Assembly: GCA_008828725.1 (NCBI GenBank)
Contig: MEHQ01000248.1
Location: 1-64,000, forward strand
Direction: 5' to 3'
Origin: Saccharina japonica
Lineage: Eukaryota > Sar > Phaeophyceae > Laminariales > Laminariaceae
Length of the DNA stretch: 64,000 nucleotides
In this document: positions 45,401 through 56,061 of the stretch, one piece after another
How the letters are laid out: every line of letters begins with the position of its first letter
Numbering within the stretch: the stretch's first letter is position 1
Notes under the pieces: model-generated
Told to the model about the DNA's origin: nothing
The model's database searches: none
What the model saw: only the letters and a program-made list of their open reading frames with translations
Position numbers and translations under genes: made by a program

Positions 45401-48400
45401 GAGTATATTTATTGTTTCACTCGAATAACCTAAAAACCCAAAAAAGCGAAAAGACAACAGCGTGGCTCCTTTTCCAACCCAACGGATTGGTCTAAAATGT
45501 CTAGTATTGTAAAACATAAACATAAAAAAGTGTACATGGTATTCCTACGGCAGGGTACTTGCTAGTTGCTCAGTCGAGGATCCCCGTCAGGCAGAACTGG
45601 GTGGGCCCGAATGTATCGCCTCTACAGCACCGACGACAGTACCGACGACGCAGTGTTGTGTAGTTGGGCACCGTACTATTTTTTGCGAGTCGGACAAAGG
45701 CGTGCTAGTGGTGGTTGTGTGGTTGGTGGTAACTTGGGGCCTGTAGGCTGAGTGGGTTTTCCGTATACTTCTTTGAGTTATGTAAGAGGGGTGATCTTCT
45801 TTTTTCCGTATTTCGTCCTCTCCGATTTGGCCGCCAACATCTTATGTTGTAGAGATGCGGCCACGTGGTAATACATTTTTCACGACAGCATACTTAATGT
45901 TGAAGACCCCGAGCCAGACACCTCCGCCTGTTGTTGGCATTGACCCGATCATGTGCGTAACACAGCATTTGAAGGGTTTATTGCGCGCTGACGTCACATG
46001 GAAACCTTACGTGTGAAGGTCATGAGCCAGACAACCTCGCGTGTGCTTGGCAATGGATCCATCGTTTGCCGCCCATGAGGTTAAACCGATAGTGTTTATG
46101 CACCCTCACCTTACTTTCAAACCGGACACTCTGAGGAGTGTCGTTACCCAAAACGTGTACCGTGGCAGAGGTGTCTTTAACGCACTTGTCCACGGTAAAC
46201 TTCTCGTCACACCCCATCCCGTGCCAGAGGCATATCTCCAATAGTGGAAACGCGTACAGGTCGTCCTGTGAGCAAGAATTAGTAGGCCGATGGGAACGAG
46301 TCGACGGGGTGAAGTCAGCGTAGACGGCGGCCGCGGCGATGAGACGGCACGGCGTGTGTTGATGCCCTGATAGCGATTCCCGGTGGTATAACGCCAAAGG
46401 CATTGCCACTCAAGCGTGCACGCGGTACACGTAAGCTATGAATGCCAAAGCAGTTAGTGGTCTGATCTATATATGTGTATCATGCTGGAAGACTGGACGA
46501 GGCCAATTTATACCTAATTTGGATAGGCTCTTGCAGGCCCACAACTCTCCCCTCCTACGACGCATCGGCTCGTGGAAAGAGTGGTTCGACTACGCTGGCA
46601 TATGCCCAATGCCGCAGCATCGTGCAGACAGGTTTTGTCGGGTTTGAGGCGATCAAGTAAAGAAGTTACCGTACCTTTATGAGAGTTTCGTCCGTCGACG
46701 AGGGTAATGGTTGGTTATCTGTCTAGCCACACCGGTTGTGAAGTATGAATACGTCCAGATAAAGGGGAAGGAATGCGTGGGGTACCACTAGAGCAACCAA
46801 GGGCGAAACAAAGTTGACATCGCAGGGTGGCCAGGCTTTGCGCTAAATACAGGATACATGATAATGACCAGCGGAGGTGATGGTGGCAAGTCGTCGGCCG
46901 GTTGTACTAAGCAGCACCAGCCATCATCACCCTCCCATATGTATTTCGACATAATATGATCGCTAGCATGAAGCTTTTTAAGTTAACCTAAGCTTGTAGC
47001 ACAACCAATGCCGGGTATTAGGTCCAAGGAAATACGACAATGAATGACGTATCCTGTGGAGTAAAACGTCTAAGGTATCGCACATGGAAACTTGCATATG
47101 TTAGACCCTAAACTTTAATTGAAAACATCGACAGGGTTCTGAGGCTTTCGGCAATCTTCGCAAGAGGGCGCGTGCGGGGTTTGAAAGTATCATGCACACG
47201 TAGTACTAGCGGTAATAACATTTCGAGGCATGGTTCTAAACGTTCGGGCCAGACTCCTTTGGGCGGAGCTGGGAGGGGGTTGCAAAATGATACCCCCAAC
47301 TCTCTTGAATTTCAGCATGCAACAGATGGTCAATGAACCCTCTTTAGTTAGGAAAAACCCGACTGGCTGCGTCGGGTGACGTGCTACGATACACGGCTCC
47401 CTTGCGATACTTGATACACAAAGTTACTTGTACTCCCAAGGTGAGGATCGCTTTGGCAAATAACGTTCAGGACATTTGAGTGTGCGAAGAGCATACATCT
47501 CGACCAAACGTGAAGCCCGTTCTCACCGACACCGAGAAGTTTGTGCTGGGGTTGTCGAACTTGGAGCGGAGCTCCGCAATCTGCAACGCAGTATCTGCAT
47601 TCAAAAGCAACAAGCACGTATATTATCGGTTCACGGGGTGCTTGCAGGTAAACGCGTGGTGAACGTGATAGTCAAGAGGTGCGAGCCGCTGTTAGGCAGA
47701 CGTATGGACTTCGCTCACAAGGAGTACATGGTTTTCGAAGGTCGTGAACTTTTGCCGAGATGAAGAAGACGAACGCATATATTGCAGAGAAAAAGTTGAT
47801 AACATGCGGTTTGAAGAGGAAACTGCAAACAGCCTGGCACGCTTGACAACATGAGCGAGCCACGGCTAGATGTACCCTACCTGTATTTGCATTGACCGAT
47901 CCACAGCAACGCTCCTTAATGGGTGCTCGTCACGTTGATCAGCTACTTTCTCGGACCCAATGCAAACACCCCGAGGACCGACGACAGAGTACGCCTTCTT
48001 GCATAACCCATATTGCTGTTTGTTCTCCACATACTGGTGGATACGTCTACCAAATCTTCTTATAATACGATATAATTAGTGTTATACTGTATTCCGTGCT
48101 CACGCGCGTATTTTGCGTACCCTGTTGCAGCATCAGCATTCCATCCTACGAACCATAAATATAAGAGTATGCTGCTTACTTGACCTACCTGCTCTAAACA
48201 ACTTAGTTGACAATCAGGAGACCCAGGCGATGCTCCTGTTTGTAGCAAAGTACTTAGACCAACACGACGTCTCGATGGAGGCGACAAAATCAATGATACT
48301 GTTGGACATCGAAACAAACGTAGTCACTGCCAAGTACCGTGGTCCAATGTGACGTAGTCGTCGTGCTTGACACTTGCGGCCGCCATCTACGTCATGCCAG

Positions 48401-51400
48401 GTACAGAGCGCATTACTTATACCATGTTCCGGTATATGTTTGTGTCTTCCTGGCAATTTCAACACGTTTCACACCGTATGCATGCTTGTGTTTGCATATA
48501 TGTGTGTGAAACATGATGCTAGGTCGCAGCAAAGATCAACCATTTCCCACACCGCAGCGAATCAACCGCTCTTTCTTCGATTATGACAGGGGTCCAATCC
48601 ATCTGGAGCTAACGCAAGAACTACAACGCCTAAATTGGCAACGTAAAGACATCATGCGGTGACAGGTTAAAAATGGGCACGATAATTTGAGCCCAACTAT
48701 AGCATACGCATACGTTGAAACCCACGCGGCTCTAGCCCTACGCATGTAACAGACATACATACTTCATACAATATTACCTCGTACACGCTATTGTCCGCAG
48801 TTGGTTAGGCGGATAGGTTCGACCCCCGATGTAGGCCAGTGGCACAGCAGTTGTGACTACTACCACACTTCGCTGTTCGTTTCTTAAACACATCCTAAAA
48901 CGACATTGCACTGGACTATCTAAACGGCTGATGGGCCCTGACATACGGGCTTGCGCTAAAGCGAGGCAATAGGTACTCATGTAAAAGCTCTCAACTGTAT
49001 TTGTCTCAAGCATTCACAAGACTTTAACAATGTGCTCGATGACAAACGAATCCTGAGGACATGCGGCACTAAGACAACACAACGCTTGCATCCAAGTTGG
49101 AGCCACCTCAGGCTACGATTACATTCTCCCCCTGCGGCCGATCATGATGGCATAGCGATCACAAACACATTGCTTCATTAGCGCCACCCAATGATAATGT
49201 ACCGCAACCTTAATGTGATTTTTCGCGACAGCCTGAGCAATGAGGATGCTCAACGACTCCAAAAGCCGCACTCCAGCAGTCGTTAACAATCTAGAATGAT
49301 GCGGCAGTTCCAGCGGGGGTTCTCACTGGCAATGAAAAAACAAATATCCCCAAATACGTTTCGGCAACCACATGTGGCTACTACTGCTGCGGTGACTAGT
49401 GGAGCTTTGGCAGCGCTATCGAACAGCAGTGCTGTGGCGATTCCGAACACCTTCCTTCTGGCAATCCGCGACTTTGATTGCAGTGACCCCGGAAATGTCT
49501 TCTTCTCGGCGACCCCACGTTGAGGCAATCTTTGGTTATGATGATATCCCTGCAGCTCCTGTGAATTATTCTAGTACTGCCATATGGCCTGATTCAAGAG
49601 GACTTCCCCTTGGCGATCCCTACAAAGCTATATGGCGACTTCACAGACGGAAGTCCGGCAATCCCACAAATGAGCGGCCCCAGGCTACGCAAAGCACGAG
49701 CTATCCGCAACCGTGATGACGACGATCCCAGGAAATGATGAATTTGCCCCAGCTATGCCAGTCAGTACACAGGTCTTCGACGGCTATTCGTTCGCTCTGA
49801 GAATGGACGTCGTGGTCAACGTTGATTGATGGACAGCGCTCCAAATCGATTTCCCCACGTGCAATCGGTAATGTTAGGCACGGCGCAGTCGCTCTTGTAT
49901 CACTCCGTCTTCCCGTGTCAAAATATTATCGGTCGGTCCGGACTGGCCTTCCATCACGGAAAACATCATCATGGCATCGATGATGTTACCGTGAATATGT
50001 AGGCTCCCATTTTGGCAGTCCTTATACTGCGAACTCGATCACTATATCGTGTGCAGCAACGCAATCAAGTCGTCCGTCGGCGATGTGGTATAATAGCAGC
50101 AGTAGTGCATTTGGTAGTCACAGAAAATATAGTAGCAACAGTAGTAGTGGTAGTAGCATAAGTTTTGTAGTAGTAGTACAGCAGAATGATTACTCTGAGA
50201 ACCTCCCAGCGGGTCCCTGTTAAACCGGTACAGCAGTACGTAGTAGCAGTAGCAGCTTCGGCTGGTGATGCCTTTCAAAACACTGAAACGAAGTAGACGC
50301 TGTTCATGGTAATAATAGCTCCGGATATATGCCGACTTTGTTCGTAGGGCTGTGGATGATTCACATCATGCCCCCGCCTTCAACGTACATTACAGCTTGG
50401 GCATCCACGTATCGGACACCGCAGATGCGCGTAGCGCGTCAAACACCTCGAGCCTCATAGTATGTTAGTGTCCGCATGTGATATGTGGTGGGTGAGCTAG
50501 CCCGGGGTCTTGGCTCGTGCCTTTGTTAGACGTACTCCTGAGCTTCACACATAACATATATATATATATATATGACACCGAAAGGTTCCGCCCTTTGACC
50601 AAGAGTTAGAGGATGGTAGAGAAGACAATAGCGAGGCGGTAAGGTTGCGGTGTCAACCAGGTGAGCGAAACCGCAACGACTATCTACTACTGTCAGCCGG
50701 ATGCACTGTCTACGCTACTGTAGAGTTACGCTGCAAGGTACTGTATTGACCAACCTTTAGCATTGCTTCTGGATCGTTGCTCGTGGACGTTCAGGAACTA
50801 TGTACTCCGTGCAAGTGGAAAGGCTTGGACAACCAACGACCGGCGGGTTCTTCGCTGTAAGGATATTTCTGCTGTAGATACGATATATACGAAGTATCAT
50901 ATTTAAATGTCTGTACGCACGAAGAACGGGGATACACTGCATGATGTAGTAGTCCGTTACGTTCATATTTGGCGTGCACACTTACTTCAACGGTATTGAT
51001 GCCTTCGCGCAACATTTGACTAGATACGCTGCGTAATTCACCTTTCTCCAGGGGGGAACTTTACCACTCCTCATAGATTATGTGAATTACTGCCTTCAGT
51101 AGCAACGTATCTGCAGTACACTTACCCCATCTGGCGCATGACGCTCCAAATAATCCGCATATATGATATCCCTGTTACGCATGTATGGGCCGACCCGCAG
51201 CGAACTGGACGATGCCTGTGCTTCCTGAGAAACTACTGGTTGAAAGAGTTGCGAACATTCTTCATACTCGACTACGTTCACCGCATCAGCCCCACACTTG
51301 GGCATAACTACAGTACGCGCGTAATGCACACGGGGCATACCAGTAAACCTCATACACACGGTTCGCGACCCGCCAGGCAGAGGGGAGCCGATTGCTGCCT

Positions 51401-51905
51401 CCTTTAACGCCAACCCGAACAAACGGTGCCGATAGGCTATCCTACAGGTCCGCGATGTGCTGCTTAGCTCGGCCCATGATGTTTACCCCCGCTAAGACTT
51501 CAGACGAACACAACACCCCAAACGAGAGGAGCACCGTTAATGAATACACCGTCTTTCGTGGCACCCGTATGTTTCCGTTTAGAGCGATACTGAAATCCGA
51601 CGTTGCCGGTGTGTGAACCGACCACACATATACACAATTTTTCCATCGGCAACACTAATCAGCGCCTGCGTTTATATCGTAGGAGACACCCTTCTAGCGG
51701 CATTCGGCACCCACAACGTACATAACACATGGTAGATGTATTCCGAGGGCGATAGGAACCCCTGTCACATCGACGTTCAAATACACGCTGTGATTTCAAT
51801 GTCAACCGTTATACGCTTGTCTTACATCCTACGATAGCGAACAGCAGCGCCCCCCAGATAACAGTAGCCCGTTTCCTGTGCTCCGGCACCACATCAAGGG
51901 GCTTC
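39441..51905 (-). CDS. Thirteen-exon two-membrane-segment protein, 5' end missing
   Basis: Exons in order on the minus strand: 51905-51826, 47594-47527, 46265-46110, 45340-45242, 44566-44511, 44008-43927, 42307-42267, 41926-41803, 41436-41278, 40577-40433, 40129-39882, 39765-39669, 39577-39441 (stop TAA). All 12 introns start GT and end AG, and every junction keeps the frame, giving about 496 residues. Residues ~14-30 (VIWGALLFAIVGYTALQ) form membrane segment 1 after basic HRKR. The ectodomain follows, with FPLLEICLWHGMGC near residue 61 and N-glycosylation sites (NNATNNSS) near 292. Then come LLGNIGGFW and membrane segment 2 (ILLVTWGLCFIAS, ~338-350), with a basic tail (KELLRRKRRS). Topology and the motifs beside the membranes recall ASC/DEG-ENaC channels, but key channel residues are not certain. 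The weakest exons are 44566-44511 and the last two. Exon 1 may start further upstream (acceptor near 52047). Confidence 0.6.
42308..43926. other. Intron of the large minus-strand gene
   Basis: In the model this is a 1.6 kb intron. Open stretches exist on both strands (for example 43021-43431 minus and 43686-43931 plus), but none has both splice signals and a matching phase, so no extra exon is claimed. Confidence 0.4.
45341..46109. other. Intron of the large minus-strand gene
   Basis: Holds a strong acceptor context for the next exon (TATATATATTCCAG at 45341-45354). No other feature was recognised. Confidence 0.4.
47637..48264 (-). repeat. Decayed 3' LTR of the second element
   Basis: Shared blocks with 8-610 include GTGGTGAACGTG, GCGAGCCGCTGTTAGGC, CGGCTAGATGTACCCTA, CCGATCCACAGCAACGCTCC and the end ACTTAGACCAACACGACG. 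It begins only 42 bp upstream, in the gene's direction, of the exon at 47594-47527. Confidence 0.7.
50467..51121 (-). repeat. Decayed 5' LTR of the second element
   Basis: It matches 3394-3995 through GTCCGCATGTGATATGTGG, GTCTTGGCTCGTGCC, AAAGGTTCCGCCCTTTGACC, GGTTGCGGTGTCAACCAG and CTTACTTCAACGGTATTG. It contains an (AT)n run at 50555-50573. The outer end is approximate. Confidence 0.65.
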
Positions 51906-51929
51906 CTGAAAATCGAAAACACCGGCAGA

Positions 51930-52620
51930 GCGCACGAATTAATCACAGGGAATGACGTTACACAACTGGAGTAAGTACGAACATTGGTCGGTTCCGATAC
52001 AAACTGGCAAACTGTGCGAATGTTAGTCGCTAGCTGCAATTGATAAATTAAGAAATGCGAGAGAATAGGGGATAGATACAAGCACCTCGTTACTCGGTAA
52101 CACCACGTTCTTCGCACCTATAGTCTGCGAACTGACTTTCTGTGGCCTCAACAGGAATGATGCCGCGTGCAGCCGCAGCGACGGCAGTAGGAGAGCCGCT
52201 TCAATTATTAGTTTTGCGGTAGACGTATTTGCCGCACTATCATAGAATGCGTACACCGGTAAACCATTCACGCGAAACAAGGACTTCGTACATGCGTACA
52301 GCAAAGACAGTTCTTGGGGCAAACAGGCCGAACACCGTAGTACAGACAGCTACCGTACTAAGGCGATGTCCTGGTATGCTGGAGACCTGTGTCCTTAGTT
52401 TGCACTGCCTCACTGCACCATTGCTGATGCTGAAACCCACTTTTTCCGATCCGGTAGACCATAACTCCTAATGATTTGCAGACTCCCTTTACGAACATGC
52501 AAATAGTAAACATAATCCAGCAGCAGTGTCGTATTTCCACGTCACAGCCAACGGAGCTGTGGAGAGCTGGCTGGGAGTGGTTGACACTCAGGGTACAGAC
52601 GGTATAACTGCTGTATTCTA
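51930..52620. other. Upstream flank of the large minus-strand gene
   Basis: The missing N-terminal exon(s) and promoter of the two-membrane-segment gene should lie here or further right. A strong acceptor-like sequence (ATTTATCAATTGCAG) ends near 52047 on the minus strand, and the frame behind it runs open into the first listed exon. No start codon can be assigned. Confidence 0.35.
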
Positions 52621-52629
52621 GCTCAACAC

Positions 52630-52945
52630 AAGTGTAGGTCGTAATATGTCGCTATCGCATGGACTTCTCCAGGGAATATGCGAGTTTTCACAAGGGGCGA
52701 CCTACGAGTTCGCTGACGGTGAGTTGAGTGTACTTCGCCTACAATCGAGATAAGGGTTCGATCTGGGTAATTCGTTCTAGCTCTACGGCAAAACACTAGT
52801 GTAGGCCGTAATATGTCGCTATCGCACGGACTTCCAGGGAATACGAGAGTTTTCACAAGGGGCGACCTACGCGTTCGCTGACGGTGACTTGACTGCACTT
52901 CGTCTACAATCGAGATAAGGGATCGGTCTGGGTACTACGTTAGGA
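52630..52945. repeat. Tandem duplication, two ~167 bp units
   Basis: GTAGGTCGTAATATGTCGCT (52634) and GTAGGCCGTAATATGTCGCT (52801) begin the copies. Both share AGTTTTCACAAGGGGCGACC and TACAATCGAGATAAGGG. The copies differ by a few bases and small indels. Confidence 0.9.
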
Positions 52946-53162
52946 TAACATGCATGTCTTTCCCTCAATGTCTCATATGCATCAGACACCCAGTTCACTA
53001 TGTTGTTGTCCTACAATATTTCTAGAATACAATCTGACAGGCATATATTCCCTTCCAAGTCCAGCCACCAGGCATGCCTTCACATTAGCCTATCTCGGTC
53101 AGGGGTATCAGACCAGAGAGTGCGTCGCATAGGCTAGCGTATTTAGACACCTGTCTCACTGT

Positions 53163-53381
53163 TCAAGATGTGGGGCGCTCGCAGAGTAAACCCGCGTCAA
53201 GGTAGGGCTTGGGGAGACATGACGTTCCACACAATGAGTGGTCACGATTAGAATGTTGAGGAAATTGATCTGCTGGAGGAAGCGTTCGAGGCTGCATGGT
53301 CATAATGGCCGCTGAGTGTTTGGAAACTTGACTAGCCGATGCCCAAGACGAACTGAACAGGAACACAAGGAAGGACAGCAT
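53163..53381 (-). CDS. Candidate small secreted protein
   Basis: A 72-codon frame starting MLSFLVFLFSSSWASA, which has the hydrophobic core and small residues of a cleavable signal peptide. It continues SQVSKHSAAIMTMQPRTLPP and ends with CGTSC and LLCERPTS. The frame is open further upstream, so the start is chosen for the signal-like sequence. No homologue is recognised and no splice partner identified. Confidence 0.3.
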   Translation of the reverse strand: MLSFLVFLFSSSWASASQVSKHSAAIMTMQPRTLPPADQFPQHSNRDHSLCGTSCLPKPYLDAGLLCERPTS

Positions 53382-53389
53382 ACGTTTTG

Positions 53390-54392
53390 TCACCAAGGAC
53401 GGCCACGCGTGGGCGATGCCGCCTGAGTGTTGTGCGCGGTAAGACCAGAGATTCCGTCGCAACTGACAGACGCGTCTGGTAAGAGTGCCGCACAGCGACG
53501 CGGATACGTCACACCGGCAGAGATAGGACAAAGAGAGAGTCGCTCACGCCTAGAAGATTATCCCGGAACGGTTGGAGTACCTACCGCTAGGGGGGTCTAC
53601 TATACGACCCTTTCCTCCGCGCCGCTCGAGGATGACGTGGAGGGACCAGTCGCGGCATAAGCAAGAATGCTGACCGAGGGAAAGTAAACACGTGCCGAGA
53701 AGGAGGACCACAGCGCCGATATGTTGCACAAAGGCGCCGTTGATAACGATGTCCATCCATGTCATAGGTTTTGGGTCGGTTAGGTGAGGCTAGGTACAGT
53801 AGTTTCTTAGTACTCAACATTGAGCAACAGTACGTCACCGTAGTGAGCAACATATACGTTTTTTCTGGGGACACCTACTATAGTTTAAACACGTACACCG
53901 GGATGGATCGCGGTGTAAGCAGATACAGCGTTTTGACTGTTTTCAGTCTGAAGGGGCATCTTTTGGAATTTACACCAAGAAATATCGAGAGTAGAATACT
54001 TGAGATCTATCTCAGCGTTGCTCTGAACTACGTACGTCAAGACGACAGTGCAGTTGGTCCAGGTGGTTAACAACACAACTATAGCTCGGTAGGTACAGTC
54101 TCTTGACCCACGAGATAGCCCGCGACGCAGTCACATTTCCCTCCACCAGCGTAGCATGTAAGAAGTCCATGTTTCCAGCTGTGTTTTGCCCCATGGTTGA
54201 ATAAAAGCAGACATGTTTTCGTCTATAAAAGAAGTGAATGATCGCAGACCATTGTCGTTTATCTGGAGATGTAGCTATGATGAACTACAGTAGTTCCGCC
54301 TCCTATTAATTATGCCACGGCCATGATCGCATGAAGCTGATGCTGGGTTTACGGACTTGTAAATCTACAACGACCTGCTGGGAGTTTCACAG
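53390..54392. other. No gene recognised
   Basis: Open stretches on both strands (for example 53771-54070 plus and 54012-54194 minus) lack matching splice signals. The upstream exon of the plus-strand gene at 54.4 kb may lie here. Confidence 0.3.
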
Positions 54393-54536
54393 GATCGTCG
54401 TGCTCCTACTCGACGGGCTTCATTGCTGCACAGTACTGCGTTAGAGGTTCAGCCACCAAGACTACGCAAACGGGAGAGGGCTCCAGCGTCAAAGGAACAA
54501 TCACCGACCCCATGAGTTTTCTCGCTGCGATGAAAG
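54393..54536 (+). CDS. Candidate Cys-containing exon (plus strand)
   Basis: A 144-bp segment lies between an acceptor (CTGGGAGTTTCACAG) and a strong donor (GAAAG|GTGAGTC). It reads without a stop after two bases completing a split codon: CSYSTGFIAAQYCVRG, then TQTGEGSSVKGTITDPMSFL. The spacing of Cys and the phrase QYCVRGSA recall Cys-rich GCC2/GCC3-type ectodomain repeats of stramenopile receptors, which is only a suggestion. A possible next exon is listed separately; its phase agrees. Confidence 0.4.
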
Positions 54537-54630
54537 GTGAGTCTAGGCCAACCGATGGCACGGAACATGCCGGAAAATGGGGTCGTACAGGAGTGGCTAC
54601 GCTATTATAGTACTGTGGAGAACGGCACAG

Positions 54631-54686
54631 GCAGGGCGATACACGACGATACGCCGGTCACCAACGTTTGGACGGCAGTCTCAAGT
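54631..54686 (+). CDS. Candidate following exon (plus strand)
   Basis: Bounded by an acceptor (AACGGCACAG) and a donor (CAAGT|GTGAGAGC). It adds two bases to the split codon from 54536 and then reads AIHDDTPVTNVWTAVSS, ending in phase 0. The intervening intron of 94 bp is shorter than the others in the window, so confidence is limited. Confidence 0.25.
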
Positions 54687-54759
54687 GTGAGAGCGACTAT
54701 TCCTCCACAGGAACGATGCGTATCGCCTGATATCTCTGAGATGGTGTAATCGTTCGGAT

Positions 54760-55695
54760 CGCTACAGTAAACTACTCATCATAACTCGGCGCGGCATGCT
54801 CATCACCTGCAACCGCCATTACCATCATAATTGATTGATCGTACTGTATAGCTTCGCGTTGGCCCGGGGTCGTTCATCGTGCGATGGGCCGGGTATTGTC
54901 TTCGGAATAGTCTAATATTGAACACGGAATCGCGGAACACGCATCTTTTGCGATCGAGCTATTGTGATAAATTCTACAGCAATAGTAGCCGCAATACTAT
55001 CTTCAAGATGGGTTGCGTCAAGGGGGAGTCACGGAGGAAACGTCTCCCGGATCGCTTCCCTCCTATCAACTTTAGGTTTGCCTACCATAGCTTCGTAACT
55101 GCTAGAGTTCTTCAATCTGGATGGGCTGCCTGAGTGTCCGGAGGTCTCAAACAGCACAAACGTAGTTTCGATCGGTATACAGTGTTATTTTGGAAATTTA
55201 GGGGGGAACACGTAATATGGAATTGCCGCATCACCAATCAGTTAGGGTTCCGCCGTAATATTGCGCCTGGGATCCCTGACTATTTTTACTATCGTTCAAG
55301 GCTGTGGTGTGCCGGGAAATTGTTGATAGGGTTTGGTCAACATCTGCTTGGTTGTGGCCGCTTGAAAATAACTCATGGGGTCGCTGCACCATCATCAATA
55401 TGTTTGTCGCCCTCGGGAGGATATCCCCTTCGCCCGGGATTGCGGCTGCTTGACGGCATATGTTTTTGTCGCAATGCCAGAAGTCTTCTTCGTACGGGAC
55501 AGGCATCAGCGAATTAGCCTGCCAAGTCATAACCCCATAGTAAAAAAATCAGTTGATGCTTGAAACTTCAGTTTTCTGGACATGCACTTGGGCGTTTTGG
55601 AGGCATTGTTACATCGTCCGTCTTGGGGTTTAAACACATGATAATTATTCATCCACCTTTGGGGCGGTAATACCATGGCCGTACAGGCTGGTTCA
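54760..55695. other. No gene recognised
   Basis: There are 84-, 127- and 99-codon open stretches on both strands, with no recognisable motif or consistent splice phases. Confidence 0.3.
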
Positions 55696-55699
55696 AGTA

Positions 55700-55700
<1 letters not shown>

Positions 55701-55732
<32 letters not shown>
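55701..55732 (+). repeat. (GTT)n microsatellite
   Basis: Ten perfect GTT units plus two bases. Confidence 0.97.
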
Positions 55733-55787
55733 CTTCACATTAAAAACCGTGCCGGTCTCTCAATAAAGCGGAAAATTCACTCAGTGG

Positions 55788-56061
55788 CCAATATCCACGC
55801 CGTTTTTTGAAGATAGACCCTGAAATTTGGCACACGTGTTTTATGCGTCCTACCCGAGACTTTACCGGATGTTTTTTTTTTTTTGTCAGATATTATTGTT
55901 TGTTTTGTAATTATTTTGGAAATTTGGGTCGATTTGAGTCTTACGAGATCAAACATTTCCGGCGAAAAAAAAAAAACATTGGTAAAAGGCTTGAGAAGGG
56001 CGCATGAAACTCGTGTACCAAATTTCAGGGTCTATCTCTAAAACACGGCGTGGATATTTGG
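55788..56061. mobile_element. Palindromic MITE-like element, 274 bp
   Basis: The ends are inverted repeats of about 65 bp: CCAATATCCACGCCGT at the left matches the complement of ACGGCGTGGATATTTGG at the right, and both arms contain AGATAGACCCTGAAATTTGG. The arms continue inward more weakly to opposing T12 and A12 runs (ATGTTTTT... and ...AAAAACAT), so nearly the whole element can fold into one hairpin with a loop of roughly 80 bp. It has no open frame. A target-site duplication is not clear. Confidence 0.8.

Larger units (their letters stand above)
47637..51121 (-). mobile_element. Decayed second copy of the gag-only LTR element
   Basis: This aligns colinearly with 8-3995. LTR-like ends lie at 47637-48264 and about 50467-51121. 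Inside, 48640-48780 matches 965-1120, 49440-49760 matches the tandem-repeat block, 49860-49910 matches the zinc-knuckle region (GGCACGGC and CGCTCTTGTA), 49940-49970 matches gag (CCTTCCATCACGG), and 49980-50010 matches the gag start. Many substitutions and large deletions leave no open gag frame. Orientation is minus, the same as the host gene whose first visible intron contains it. Its length (3.5 kb) is shorter than the 4.0 kb reference because of internal deletions. Confidence 0.75.

Noticed and set aside
47480..47662. Plus-strand exon-like frame ending at TGCAG|GTAAAC
   Set aside because: The apparent donor lies inside the decayed LTR, and the opposite strand carries an exon with a better acceptor and matching phases on both sides.
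51096..51627. Two protein-like minus-strand frames (51127-51422 and 51442-51627), one ending at a good donor GTAAGTG
   Set aside because: Their phases do not fit the neighbouring exons. The second would leave a 45-bp intron. The donor lies at the edge of the decayed LTR. Skipping both gives a perfect frame from 51826 to 47594.
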